64,000 bases of DNA from Viola odorata. Lineage: Eukaryota > Streptophyta > Magnoliopsida > Malpighiales > Violaceae. The notes beneath the pieces are model-generated. The model worked only from the letters and a program-made list of their open reading frames with translations, did not search any database and was not told the DNA's origin. The DNA lies in the NCBI GenBank assembly GCA_963691705.1, contig OY829539.1, forward strand, positions 2,668,501 through 2,732,500. Reading direction: 5' to 3'. Shown piece by piece: positions 10,946-20,352 of this stretch. The first letter of the stretch is position 1; the number at the start of each line of letters is the position of its first letter. Made by a program: the position numbers and the translations under genes.

Positions 10946-12395
10946 GTGAGAAAAAGATGCGAATGGAAGTTATGAAAGCTATTTATCCAATGAGTGTGCC
11001 TTTGAGCAATGAGGATCAATTAGCTAATCCTAACATTGATGATTATTTTCCTACTGTTTGTGTGCCTTCCTTGTAGAAAGTTCCAAGGAAAGGAGATGGA
11101 TTTAAACCATCAATCCTAGGAGGCATTGGAAGCGTAATTGCTCAACAATAGTGCGCGCAACGGGAAGGCCTTGAGGTAAATCTTTCCCACTTTTCCGCTT
11201 TGCCCAAAAGGTATGTATTAAAACCCTCTTTAAAAGCTAAAATATTTGGGGTTGCTCATTTAAATGATCTTGATTCACATGATACAAATGTATACGACAT
11301 TTATTTACCATGTGATAAAGAACCAAGCTTACATGTCATCACACGTGTTTCTTTTCTAGTCGAACATAATACATACTTGCGTGAAAGCTTTGTGCTTAAC
11401 GTTGGAACTCCTGACTTGCATCTCATGGAATGTGATTCTTTTCTCCGAGAACCTGAACATTACTTGAATGAAAATTTTATGGCATACGCCAAAACTCCTC
11501 AATACATTTCATCAAGTATGACCCTTTCTTCTTCAAGCATGATAAATTCTTTATTTTTTTTGTGCCATACCTAAGTTGTTTGTGTATGGTATGGACTTGA
11601 AAACAGTGACTATTTTGTGTGTTATTAAGGAACATAATTCTGGAACAAATTTGTTTAGGCTAATTAGGATTAGATCTTACAGAAATTTGTATTTTCTCTT
11701 CCGGAAATTATCTTGCATTTTTAAATGGGTTGTATGTGTTTGCCAGGCTCAATTTTCATGGATAATTCTATTGAACCAAATGGAGAAAATGACTCATCAC
11801 ATACATTGTTTGATAAGTTTTGATGCCATCCGCACTTTACATGACATTTTAAGAAACGAAGTGCATCAATGTGCCCTTAATGTTGTTGATTTCTCCTTGG
11901 ACCAACCTGTGCATGAGCATGCACGATTGCGCCCCTTGGGTATCTCACCTTTCTTTTCGAGTGCTTTTAAGTATGTAGGTGAGGATATTAAGGTTATGGA
12001 TTCGATGACGAATCCTTTCGAAGGGAAAAGTGATGTGTTCACAGACCCCTTTGAAGCCAAGAGAGATGGCACTTTCATGTGTGTAGGTGTGAGAGACAAA
12101 GAGCAAGATGCGGTGGCAAAAGGATCGGTCACAAGTAATATGCGGATTATCGAGGCCCGCGCCAACTCAAGGCCCCTTCTAACGACTCTCTACTGCCGAA
12201 CAAGGTCCATGTCACCCCACGTGCCCCTTTTCTAATACTCCATAGAATTAATTATAATGCTTTTAATTCTTCTAAATCTTTGGAGTATGAATATAACAAT
12301 AACTCATTTCACACTAATAATTTGTATAATTTTCGTGGCATGAAGCGAAGAATTAAAGCTATGGATTCGAGGACGAATCCTTTCGAAATGAGAGG
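10946..12395 (+). pseudogene. E2 internal region with relic polyprotein frames
   Basis: Three plus-strand frames are open: 10969-11076, 11200-11574 and 11576-12235. I recognise no domain in the first two. The third ends with a D-S-M-T-N-P-F-E segment and F-T-D-P-F-E. A near copy, D-S-R-T-N-P-F-E with F-T-E-P-F-E and ITRSRAKK, lies at about 12361-12470. Such tails close the pol polyprotein of gypsy elements next to the 3' LTR, and E3 has an equivalent (D-S-R-S-N-P). The duplicated tail suggests rearrangement. Function beyond a decayed retroelement cannot be claimed. Confidence 0.4.
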
Positions 12396-13145
12396 TGATG
12401 ATGTGTTCACGGAACCCTTTGAAAACCAAGGGTCGATCACAAGGAGTCGGGCGAAGAAGATCATAACTTGGATTGAAGCCACAATGAGCAAAGAGGTACT
12501 CTTAGGCGAAGGTTGGGTCTTAATGATGGTTGCACATCATACCGGAGGCAAAGGAACCAACACGGAGCGACCGATTGAAGACAACGTGCAATTTTGGTGC
12601 GTGTCTAGCGGTATGCCGTCAGCCCCTAGCGGCATACTGCCCGGAATTGAGAAAATGCACCATTTGGAAACGAAGCTAGCGGTATGCCGCTAGCCTCCAG
12701 GCGGCATACCACCAACCATTCAGAAGGGACTCCAAGGTGTGTTTTTGACGGGATTTTGAAGGGCAAACTTGTCCAAAAATGCCCATTTTGTGTAGTAATA
12801 TAAATAGCTAGTTTCTTGCTTGTTTTGATTAGTTTTAGTTTAAGTGAATATTTTTAAGTGAGTTTTCTCCTTCTCTTTCACTCTAAAACTCACCTTCTTC
12901 CTTAGGAAAGATAGCTTGAGTGAGATTACTCCTCCCTATCTTTCCTTGGGAAATCAAAGCTTGTAACCGAATATTATTATTTTTGAATGTTAAAGATCTA
13001 TGTTTGTCTTCTTCAAGTTCTTCGCGTTATTTGTCAAATCCGCTACATCTATTCAACCCGCATCCAAGCTATATTCTTCACTTCTCATCCGTGTCAAGCA
13101 AGACAACCTCCGGGCTAGATCCACCAAAGCTCCAACTTACCATCA
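12396..13145 (+). repeat. E2 3' LTR
   Basis: The portion from 12553 is the direct repeat of the left LTR. I place the start near 12396 (TGATGATGTG) and the end at 13145 (CATCA), which gives matched TGATG/CATCA ends. The start is an inference, because the left copy is truncated there. A TATA-like box lies at about 12797-12811. Confidence 0.5.
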
Positions 13146-13248
13146 AGCCAACCTAACCGAGGCTTGATCGTATCATCCAACCATATCACATCCACGCCAG
13201 CACCAACCATCTAACAGCCACGCCAGCACCAACCTTATAATAGCTACT
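13146..13248. other. Short spacer between E2 and E3
   Basis: No gene. It contains GCTTGATCGTATCATCC, which matches the LTR terminus of E3 (GATCGTATCA), and CCACGCCAGCACCAACC twice. It may hold a fragment of another E3-family LTR. Confidence 0.35.
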
Positions 13249-14255
13249 TGTTAGGATCCTTCGATGTTGAATTTGTAAGGAACTAGTCTCTGTTGGGGAT
13301 GGTTCAGATAATGAAGGGTTATGGCGTTCTTGTTGAAACTTGGGAAACAGTTACTTTGGAATGGATTTAGGAGATAGGCGCAGCGGGAATTATGTAGGAA
13401 ATATGGAGGAATTTTAGAGAAAGGTTTATGGAATTTTGATTCAAGATTAATGGTTCTTGATTCGGGAATTTTAGAAGTGAAAGATGGAAAATTAAATGAG
13501 CAAGTAAATTCAAGAAAACCCTCTCGTTAACTAGAACGAGCAACCTTTCTATATTGAATATACTTGAAAAATAATCGATCTCAAACTTGCAATGGAAATG
13601 CTAGTTTGAAGCCAAAAATTTACAAGAAATTTAGGGAAAGAAAGCAAGAAATTACAAGAATTAGTTAAACTAAAATTGGCTTCAAGATTGAGTGTTTATC
13701 AATGATAAAAAAGCCAGTTTAAAAAGGGAATGAAGGCATCTATTTATAGCTTGAAATTCCAAGCTTTGCAAATGCTAATTTGCTGGGTTGCGTGGAGTGA
13801 TGGGCGAGTGGGCCTTGTGCAGGTGGGGGGGTGTTGGGCGGTTGGTGACCGGGTCGTACGGGCTGGTGCGTGGGCGTGGGATGACGTTGCTTGGGAGGCC
13901 ACGTGGGTTTGCTGGGACGACGTCGTTGTGCTGCTGAGCGCGGGAGCAGGCTGGTACAGGGTTGGATGCATTGCTGGGCTTGGGCTTTGGGCTGCTGCTG
14001 GTTATGTGCTTGCTTGCTGCGTACTGGGCTAGGCTGGACAGTGGGCCCTGGCTAGCGTCTAGGCTACTGCTGCTGGTCTTGGGCTGGCTGGAGTTTATGC
14101 ACACATTCTCCATTGGTCCTTGGATTTGTATGCACGAACTCCATTGGTCCTTAGACTTTGGGTGCTCCTCCTTGTAGCGTAAATGTTGGAGTATAAGTGC
14201 TAGGATATTTTGGTGTTATCTTTGAGTACGCGATGCGATCGGAGTGATCGTATCA
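13249..14255 (-). repeat. E3 3' LTR
   Basis: Plus-strand start TGTTAGGATCC and end GATCGTATCA give TG...CA ends. It matches 19400-20352 along its length. An extra segment of about 40 bp near 13698-13735 (TCAATGATAAAAAAGCC) is absent from the other LTR. The minus-strand TATA-like box is at 13737-13750 (CTATAAATAGATG). The GC-rich part (13780-14080) gives long but meaningless reading frames on both strands. The polypurine tract AACGGGGAGGGGA (minus) abuts it at 14256-14268. Confidence 0.85.
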
Positions 14256-15631
14256 TCCCCTCCCCGTTCGAGTGGATTCGACCTCGAATCCAAAGCTTGC
14301 ACGTCCTCAGGGTCCTCGTCATCTGAATCCTCTACAAAATATGGAGATAAATCAGTAATGTTGAAAGTAGTAGAGGAAACAACAAAACATGTAGGAATGT
14401 CTAAAACATAAGCATTATCGTTAATCTTATTAACAATAAGGAAAGGACCAGCCCCTTTATGGCTCAATTTAGACTTTCGAAGGTGAGGGAAACGCTCCTT
14501 GCGTAGATGCACCCAAACCCAATCTCCAACTTCAAAGGATTTGACTTGTTTACCGGCATTGCGCTTCTCCTCGAGTTTGGCGTTCACGCTCTCCATCCTT
14601 TGTTTGGCCTTAGCATGTAGCTCCTTGACTGTGGCCGCTCGTTCTTCTCCATCTAAGCTAGTTATATAAGAAACAGGTAAAGGGATCAAGTTTATAGGGG
14701 TGAGTGGATTGAACCCATAGAGGAGCTCAAATGGAGAAAATAAGGTGGCAGAATGCATGGCACGATTATATGCAAACTCAATAAAAGGAAGACATTGATC
14801 CAAATTCTTAGAGTATTTCCGTACAATGATTCGAAGCAAGTTTCCAAGAGTGCGATTGACTACCTCCGTCTGGCCATCCGTTTGGGGGTGGTAGGATGTG
14901 GAAAACAATAGTTTGGTCCCCAACTTGGCCCAAAGGACACGCCAAAAATGACTCAGAAATTTTGAGTCTCTATCACTTACAATTGTACCTGGCATACCGT
15001 GGAGCTGGACAACCTCTTGGAAAAATAGGTTAGCTACATGAGAAGCATCAGTAGTGGATTTGCAAGGAATAAAATGTGTCATCTTAGAAAATCGATCAAT
15101 AATAACAAAGATAACATCTTTTCCATTACTAGTTCTAGGCAATCCAAGTACAAAATCCATGGAAATATCGCACCAAGGGTGCGAAGCAACAGGCAATGGC
15201 ATGTAACGACCATGATCGTGAGATATAGACTTAGCACGATGGCATTCAACGCATGCATTAACAATTCGAGTTATCATAGGGCGCATACGCGGCCAATAAA
15301 AATGTTCTTTTAAAGTACTCAAAGTCTTGTTAATACCGAAGTGACTGCTAAGTCCACCACCGTGAGCCTCTTTAATGAGAAGCTCACGCATGCTACATTT
15401 AGGCACACACAACCGACCTTTACAAAACAGAAATCCATCATGCAAAGAGTAGTTTTCAAAAGGTCCATTTAAGCATGCATCATACGCCACATGAAAATCA
15501 TCATCATTTTCATACATTTCAATGATATGCGAAAATCCCAATAATTTAGATTGCAAAGAAGTAATGAGTGCATACCTTCGGGAAAAAGCGTCGGCGACCG
15601 TGTTCTCCTTTCCTTTCAGATATTTGATCAC
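14216..15631 (-). CDS. E3 integrase with RNase H tail
   Basis: This is a 471-residue open frame from the end of RNase H through integrase. The tail of RNase H (KGKENTVADAFSRR) is at the start. The HHCC zinc module has H90 and H97 with C127-x2-C130. The DD35E core is complete: D159 in SMDFVLGLP, D220 in VSDRD, and E256 in TDGQTEVVNR, 35 residues after D220. The C-terminal module (WVWVHLRKERFP) follows at about residue 374. The last residues (DTITPIAS) are encoded inside the 3' LTR. The true start lies upstream; the first methionine here is an artefact of breaks before it. It would catalyse cDNA insertion. Confidence 0.85.
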   Translation of the reverse strand: MIKYLKGKENTVADAFSRRYALITSLQSKLLGFSHIIEMYENDDDFHVAYDACLNGPFENYSLHDGFLFCKGRLCVPKCSMRELLIKEAHGGGLSSHFGINKTLSTLKEHFYWPRMRPMITRIVNACVECHRAKSISHDHGRYMPLPVASHPWCDISMDFVLGLPRTSNGKDVIFVIIDRFSKMTHFIPCKSTTDASHVANLFFQEVVQLHGMPGTIVSDRDSKFLSHFWRVLWAKLGTKLLFSTSYHPQTDGQTEVVNRTLGNLLRIIVRKYSKNLDQCLPFIEFAYNRAMHSATLFSPFELLYGFNPLTPINLIPLPVSYITSLDGEERAATVKELHAKAKQRMESVNAKLEEKRNAGKQVKSFEVGDWVWVHLRKERFPHLRKSKLSHKGAGPFLIVNKINDNAYVLDIPTCFVVSSTTFNITDLSPYFVEDSDDEDPEDVQALDSRSNPLERGGDDTITPIASRTQR

Positions 15632-16231
15632 ATATGGGAATCGCTCAATGAACTCTAGCCAAACAGCATGGCGATGATTTAACTTACCTTGTCCTTTGAG
15701 GTAGTGAAGGGATAGATGGTCGGTGTGAACAACGAACTCCTTTGGGACGAGGTAGTGCTCCCAAACAATGAGGGTTCAAATTAGGGTGTACAGTTCCCGA
15801 TCATACGTACAGTAATTGAGTTGGGTGTCCTTTAGCTTCTCACTGAAATAAGCGATCGGTCGACCTCCTTGTAATAACACCGCTCCAATCCCGACTCCAC
15901 TGGCATCGCATTGGACCTCGAACGTCTAGTCAAAGTCAGGTAGGGCGAGAACCGGGCTGAACACAAGGCATTCCTTAAGGGTCTTGAAGGCCTTATCTTG
16001 CTCGGCCCCCCATACGAACGGAACATCCTTCTTGGTGAGTGTGTTAAGGGGCGCAACAATCGTTGAGAAATCCTTCACGAACCGTCGATAGAAACCGGCC
16101 AAACCATGAAATGAGCGCACCTCGCTCACGTTTTGTGGAATGGGCCAATCTGTAATTGCCTTGATCTTGTCTTGATCAACTTTGAGTCCTTCAGCACCTA
16201 CAAGAAAGCCAAGAAAATGGACTTCATCCAA
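15632..16231 (-). pseudogene. E3 RT connection and RNase H, broken
   Basis: The minus-strand frame from 16231 carries the RT thumb/connection ([14 protein letters not shown] near residue 39) down to LPDFD, where a TAG stops it. The same protein continues past the stop with an RNase H signature ([14 protein letters not shown]) and a second stop at about 15780, before VWEHYLVPKEFVVHTDH. It degrades RNA in RNA-DNA hybrids in intact elements. Both breaks look like single-base nonsense changes. Confidence 0.7.
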
Positions 16232-16717
16232 ACAGAACTCGCACTTCGCGAGTTTAGCATAAAGCTTATGCTCGCGAAGGGTTAGGAATACAAGTCATAA
16301 ATGCTCGAAATGGGAATCGTGCGAGGAACTATATATCAAGATGTCATCAAAATAAACAACAACAAACTTACCAATAAAGTCACGCAATACATGATTCATT
16401 AAACGCATAAATGTGCTAGGAGCATTTGTTAATCCGAAAGGCATAACTAACCATTCATAAAGACCAAATTTAGTTTTGAAAGCAGTTTTCCATTGGTCTC
16501 CTTCATGCATACAGATTTGATGATATCTACTAGCCAAATCAATTTTAGAAAATATTGTAGCATGGCTGAGTTCATCTAGCATATCATCAAGTTTAGGTAT
16601 GGGGTGTGAGTATTTAATGGTTACCTTATTGACGGCTCGGCAATCCATGCACATGCACCACGAACCGTCTTTCTTTGGAACGAGGATCACCAGAACGGCA
16701 CACGGGGAAAGGCTTTC
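16232..16717 (-). pseudogene. E3 reverse transcriptase palm, broken
   Basis: The frame 16690 to 16295 holds RT palm blocks: VPKKDGSW at the start, F-S-K-I-D-L-A-S near residue 47, [17 protein letters not shown] near residue 85, and the catalytic motif YFDD at about residue 115. The frame stops at 16295, at the junction with the connection block. Upstream, a KGYV segment at 16718 ends in a stop just before the PKKDGSW block. Confidence 0.75.
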
Positions 16718-17725
16718 TCAGACATAACCTTTTGCGAGAAGCGCCTCGACTTGAGTCTCCAACTCCTTGGTTTCCATCGGGTTGCACCGATAAGCTGGGC
16801 GGTTAGGGATAGGCGCACCGGGAATCAAGTCGATCTTGTGCTCGATCCCTCGGATGGGTGGTAGTCCTTCGGGTAACTCGTCAGGAAACACGTCTTGAAA
16901 ATCTGCCATCAAAGACAAGAAAGTAGGAGAAGAGGAAACGGGGTTAGTGTTAGATGTTTCTGCGCTCAAAGCACGGAAACGGAGAAAAATAATGGGTTTT
17001 TGCGTAACGAGCGCACGCCTCACATCCCGAGATCTTCCCATGAGACTCACTTTTCGCTCTTCTCTCGTTCCCCTTGGAACCTCGCTAGCTAGCTCATTTT
17101 TTTCTAGCCGTGTGTTTCCACTCATTCCTTCCTTTTTCTCTCCTCTTTTCGCAAGCTCACTTTTTTCTTGCTGGTTGTTTTTAATGCTCTCACCGCTTAC
17201 ATTTTTCACTCCACTCTTTCCCTCCTTTTTAAGCAAAGAAATTGAAATATCGAAGACCGCACTCGCTTTTTCAAGCTTGATTTGGTCTTCGTATACCTGA
17301 CTAGGTGCTAGTGGTAGAATCATGAATTTGCGGTTGCCGTGAGTGAGCCGGTAGGTGTTGCGGAAACCGTCATGAATCGCATGGCGATCAAACTGCCACG
17401 GTCGGCCAAGCAGAAGGTGGCTGGCTTGCATGTGAGCGATGTCACACAATCGCTCATCCATGTACTCTCCAATCTGAAACTTGACTCTTACTTGCTTGAC
17501 TACCTTGATCGAACTTCCCTCATTGAACCAGTTCAACACGTAAGGGTGTGGGTGCTTGGTCGTCGATAATCTAAGCGAATAAACTAGCAAGGTGCTAGCC
17601 ACATCAGCACAACTCCCACTATCAATGATGATCAACATAACCATCCCATCAGCTACACCCCTTGTATGGAACAAGTTCTCTCTTTGTTCCAAGACCTCAT
17701 CATCTGCCCGGGCTTGCATACTCAA
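16718..17725 (-). pseudogene. E3 aspartic protease and protease-RT linker
   Basis: This is a 335-residue frame. The retroviral-type aspartic protease signature IIDSGSCADVAS is near residue 33, and H-L-L-L-G-R-P-W follows near residue 103. A long charged, K/E-rich linker (about residues 165-225) leads to DVFPDELPEGLPP near residue 279, which marks the entry to RT. The protease would cut the gag-pol polyprotein. The frame ends in a stop before RT. Confidence 0.75.
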
Positions 17726-18025
17726 AGTTCATCGGACAACCAGACTTCGGGGAATCTCTAAAGGGGCATACATGTCTTCTTCCTCAAATTCGGCTTCTTC
17801 TTCCCTCTCAGATTCCTCGTCTTCACTTACTATCTCCCCTCCTTCTCGAACCAAGATGATGCGACGGTTTGGACATTCGGCTCTCATGTGTCCTTTACCG
17901 CCACATTTGAAACACTCAATTGATCGACTTGGGGTTCTTTGGGTTGTGTTTGGTGTTGTGGAGGTATTTTGGGACGTGTATGGCTTGGGGTCGGGTGATT
18001 TGGTGTAGTTTGGTCGGGAGTCAGT
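17726..18025 (-). pseudogene. E3 gag zinc knuckle region
   Basis: Between the gag and protease frames the minus strand encodes a CCHC knuckle, CFKCGGKGHMRAEC, at about 17912-17871, then an acidic stretch rich in E and S. This is the nucleocapsid part of gag, which binds element RNA. A stop at 18026 and another before 17725 separate it from its neighbours. Confidence 0.7.
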
Positions 18026-19141
18026 TTAGCTCATTTTAGAGGTGTTTGTTTGCCCAAGCTTTTTGGTATTTGTCACAGAGTGTGGAGTAGTAGTATTGAC
18101 AAAGTTTCGGGGTTTAGAGCTTACTTGGCGTTCTAGTTTTAGGGCTAGGTGATACATCTCCTCGAGTGTATTGTAGGGAAGGAAGTCTAACTGTTGTGAT
18201 ATTTCCTTGCGAAGACCACCAAGAAATCGGGCCATGGTTGCCTCAGTACTCTCTCGTACATCCAACCGCATCAACATGGATAACATCTCATGGTAAAACT
18301 CTGTGACACTTCTACTTCCTTGATACAGCCGCTGGAGTTTCTGATGTAAATCGCGGAGGTAGAAGACTGGCACAAACCGTTGCCGCATCTCCTCCACCAG
18401 TTCAGTCCAAGTCGTTATTGGTGGTTCACCATCCAATCTCCGATTGACCAAGACTCTCTCCCACCATTGTATGGCCAAACCTGTGAACTCAACAACAGCC
18501 AGACGACACTTCTTTTCTTCTGAATATGGGTAACAAGTAAATATTCTTTCCATCTTACTTTCCCATTCATAATAAACATCAGGGTCTTCTTTACCCTCAA
18601 AAGATGGAATAAACAATTTAATATTGGAAGTATTATCATACTGTTCCTCATGTCGAGGTGCCCTTTGAGACTCCCTTAGAGGTTCATGTCGTGGTGCTTC
18701 AAAGAAAGGCGTTTGACGTGATTGATATGGGTTGGACATGGCTGGATGTATTGGTGGGGGCACGTAGGAGTTCACTTGGTGAAGTGGGATACTGGGTCCT
18801 CGGTTAGACGTGTTATTTCGATGTCGATTTAAGAGAGGTGGCGTTAATGGTTGGGATGTTTGATGCATGTTAAGGGGTAGGCGGTTGTGTGATTGGCGAT
18901 CCTCCTCATTGTCACTACTATCAGTATAGGCATAGATACCTTCAGTGTTGCTATTGAATGGGGGACTATATAAGGATTGATTCCTTGGGTCGGTGGATTT
19001 GGTTCTTTGTTGGAAGTGGGGAAATGTAGGGGTTCTTTGTAGTAGTGGTGTTTGTAGTGGTGGGAGTGTTTGGGCTTGTCGAGTTTCGATGGCCTCGAGC
19101 CTAGCCATCATTTTCTCCAATATGGAGCTAATGTGGCTCAT
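18026..19141 (-). CDS. E3 gag (retrotransposon gag domain)
   Basis: This is a 371-residue frame. The N-terminal third is proline- and serine-rich. The capsid-like gag domain starts near residue 173 (KLFIPSFEGKEDPDVYYEWE) and runs through Y-P-Y-S-E-E-K, A-I-Q-W-W-E-R, W-T-E-L-V-E-E-M-R-Q-R-F and a final L-A-L-K-L-E-R-Q-V. That order is typical of plant gypsy gag. It forms the virus-like particle. The frame closes before the zinc knuckle, which lies just downstream behind a stop, so the protein is probably truncated here. Confidence 0.8.
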   Translation of the reverse strand: MSHISSILEKMMARLEAIETRQAQTLPPLQTPLLQRTPTFPHFQQRTKSTDPRNQSLYSPPFNSNTEGIYAYTDSSDNEEDRQSHNRLPLNMHQTSQPLTPPLLNRHRNNTSNRGPSIPLHQVNSYVPPPIHPAMSNPYQSRQTPFFEAPRHEPLRESQRAPRHEEQYDNTSNIKLFIPSFEGKEDPDVYYEWESKMERIFTCYPYSEEKKCRLAVVEFTGLAIQWWERVLVNRRLDGEPPITTWTELVEEMRQRFVPVFYLRDLHQKLQRLYQGSRSVTEFYHEMLSMLMRLDVRESTEATMARFLGGLRKEISQQLDFLPYNTLEEMYHLALKLERQVSSKPRNFVNTTTPHSVTNTKKLGQTNTSKMS

Positions 19142-19172
19142 GTTTGGATCGGGCGGTGGGGGTGGTACTTCC

Positions 19173-19174
<2 letters not shown>

Positions 19175-19224
<50 letters not shown>
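19175..19224. repeat. (AT)25 microsatellite
   Basis: About 50 bp of uninterrupted AT dinucleotide in the E3 leader, just upstream of gag. Confidence 0.95.
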
Positions 19225-19226
<2 letters not shown>

Positions 19227-19386
19227 CACAAGTGAAGGGATGCTCAGATCACAAATAAATAGCAAAGAAAGTAAAATTTGCGTTAGTGGCAAAATTTATA
19301 CAATGGATAATGAATTTCGGAAAATTGTAAAGGAATTGATTAGAGCAATTTTTTTTGAATGTTTACCAACCTTCGAGACAGCCAAG

Positions 19387-19399
19387 CTCCGCTACCATG
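19387..19399 (-). other. Primer-binding site of E3 (degenerate initiator-Met type)
   Basis: Next to the 5' LTR the minus strand reads TGGTAGCGGAGC, two mismatches from the canonical plant initiator-Met site TGGTATCAGAGC. The position is right for the primer of first-strand synthesis. Confidence 0.6.
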
Positions 19400-20352
19400 T
19401 GTTAGGATCCTTTGATGTTGAATTTGCAAGGGACTACTCTCGATTGGGGATGGTTCAGATAATGAAGGATTATGGCGTTCTTGTTGAAACTTAGGAACCA
19501 GTTACTTTGGAATGGATTTAGGAGATAGGCGCAGTGGGAATTATGTAGGAAATATGGAGGAATTTTAGAGAAAGGTTTATGGAATTTTGATTCAAGATTA
19601 ATGGTTCTTGATTCGGGAATTTTAGAAGTGAAAGATGGAAAATTAAATGAGCAAGTAAATTCAAGAAAACCCTCTCGTTAACTAGAACGAGCAACCTTTC
19701 TATAGTGAATATACTCAAAAAATAATCGATCTCAAACTTGCAATGGAAATGCTAGTTTGAAGCCGAAAAATTTCAAGAAATTTAGGGAAAGAAAGCAAGA
19801 AATTACAAGAATTAATTAAACTAAAATTGGCTTCAAGATTGAGCATCTATTTATAGCTTGAAATTCCAAGCTTTGCAAATGCTAATTTGCTGGGTTGCGT
19901 GGAGTGATGGGCGAGTGGGCCTTGTGCAGGCGGGGGGGCGTTGGGCGGTTGGTGACTGGGTCACGCGGGCTGGAGCGTGGGCGTGGGATGACGCTGCTTG
20001 GGAGGCCACGTGGGCTTGCTGGGACGACGCCGTTGTGCTGCTGAGCACGGGAGCAGGCTGGTGTAGGGTTGGATGCGTTGCTGGGCTTGGGCTGCTGCTG
20101 GTTATGTGCTTGCTTGCTGCGTGCTGGGCTGGGCTGGACAGTAGGCCCTGGCTAGCGTCTGGGCTGCTGCTGGTATTGGGCTGGCTAGAGTTTATGCACA
20201 CATTCTCCATTGGTCCTTGGATTTGTATGTACGAACTCCATTGTTCCTTAGACTTTGGGTGCTCCTCCTCGTAGCGTAAATGTTGGAGTATAAGTGCTAC
20301 GATATTTTGCTGTTGGCTTCGAGTACGCGATGCGATCGGTGCGATCGTATCG
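19400..20352 (-). repeat. E3 5' LTR
   Basis: Direct repeat of 13249-14255, starting TGTTAGGATCC on the plus strand. Its far end reads GATCGTATCG where the other LTR has GATCGTATCA, so the terminal base pair has changed or the edge has been rearranged. A minus-strand TATA-like box lies at about 19847-19860. The antisense of its end encodes the same D-T-I-A-P-I-A-S tail as the end of pol. Confidence 0.8.

Larger units (their letters stand above)
10362..13145 (+). mobile_element. E2: small LTR element, left end cut by E1
   Basis: Two direct repeats (10362-10945 and 12553-13137) bracket about 1.6 kb of weakly coding DNA. The shared sequence includes AAATATAAATAGC-type promoter sequence and GCGGTATGCCGC near-palindromes. 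The left copy starts abruptly at the E1 border and lacks about 155 bp present at the start of the right copy. No RT, protease or integrase domain is visible, so E2 is a remnant or a non-autonomous derivative. Polyprotein-tail motifs just before the right LTR resemble the tail of E3, so E2 is probably a relative of that group. Confidence 0.6.
13249..20352 (-). mobile_element. E3: chromovirus-like Ty3/gypsy retrotransposon
   Basis: This is a near full-length minus-strand element with LTRs of about 1 kb at both ends. The order is gag (19141 to 18026), zinc knuckle, protease, RT, RNase H and integrase (to 14216), the standard gypsy order. The primer-site position matches a degenerate initiator-Met site. 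Several stops and frame changes break the protease-to-RNase H part; the integrase frame is intact for 471 codons. No clear target duplication is seen (CTACT on the left, GCACC on the right), so one edge may have been rearranged. The tail of pol runs through the polypurine tract into the 3' LTR. Confidence 0.85.

Noticed and set aside
13730..14177. GC-rich frames on both strands of the E3 LTRs
   Set aside because: They overlap each other on opposite strands, occur in both LTRs, and arise from GC-rich low-complexity sequence.
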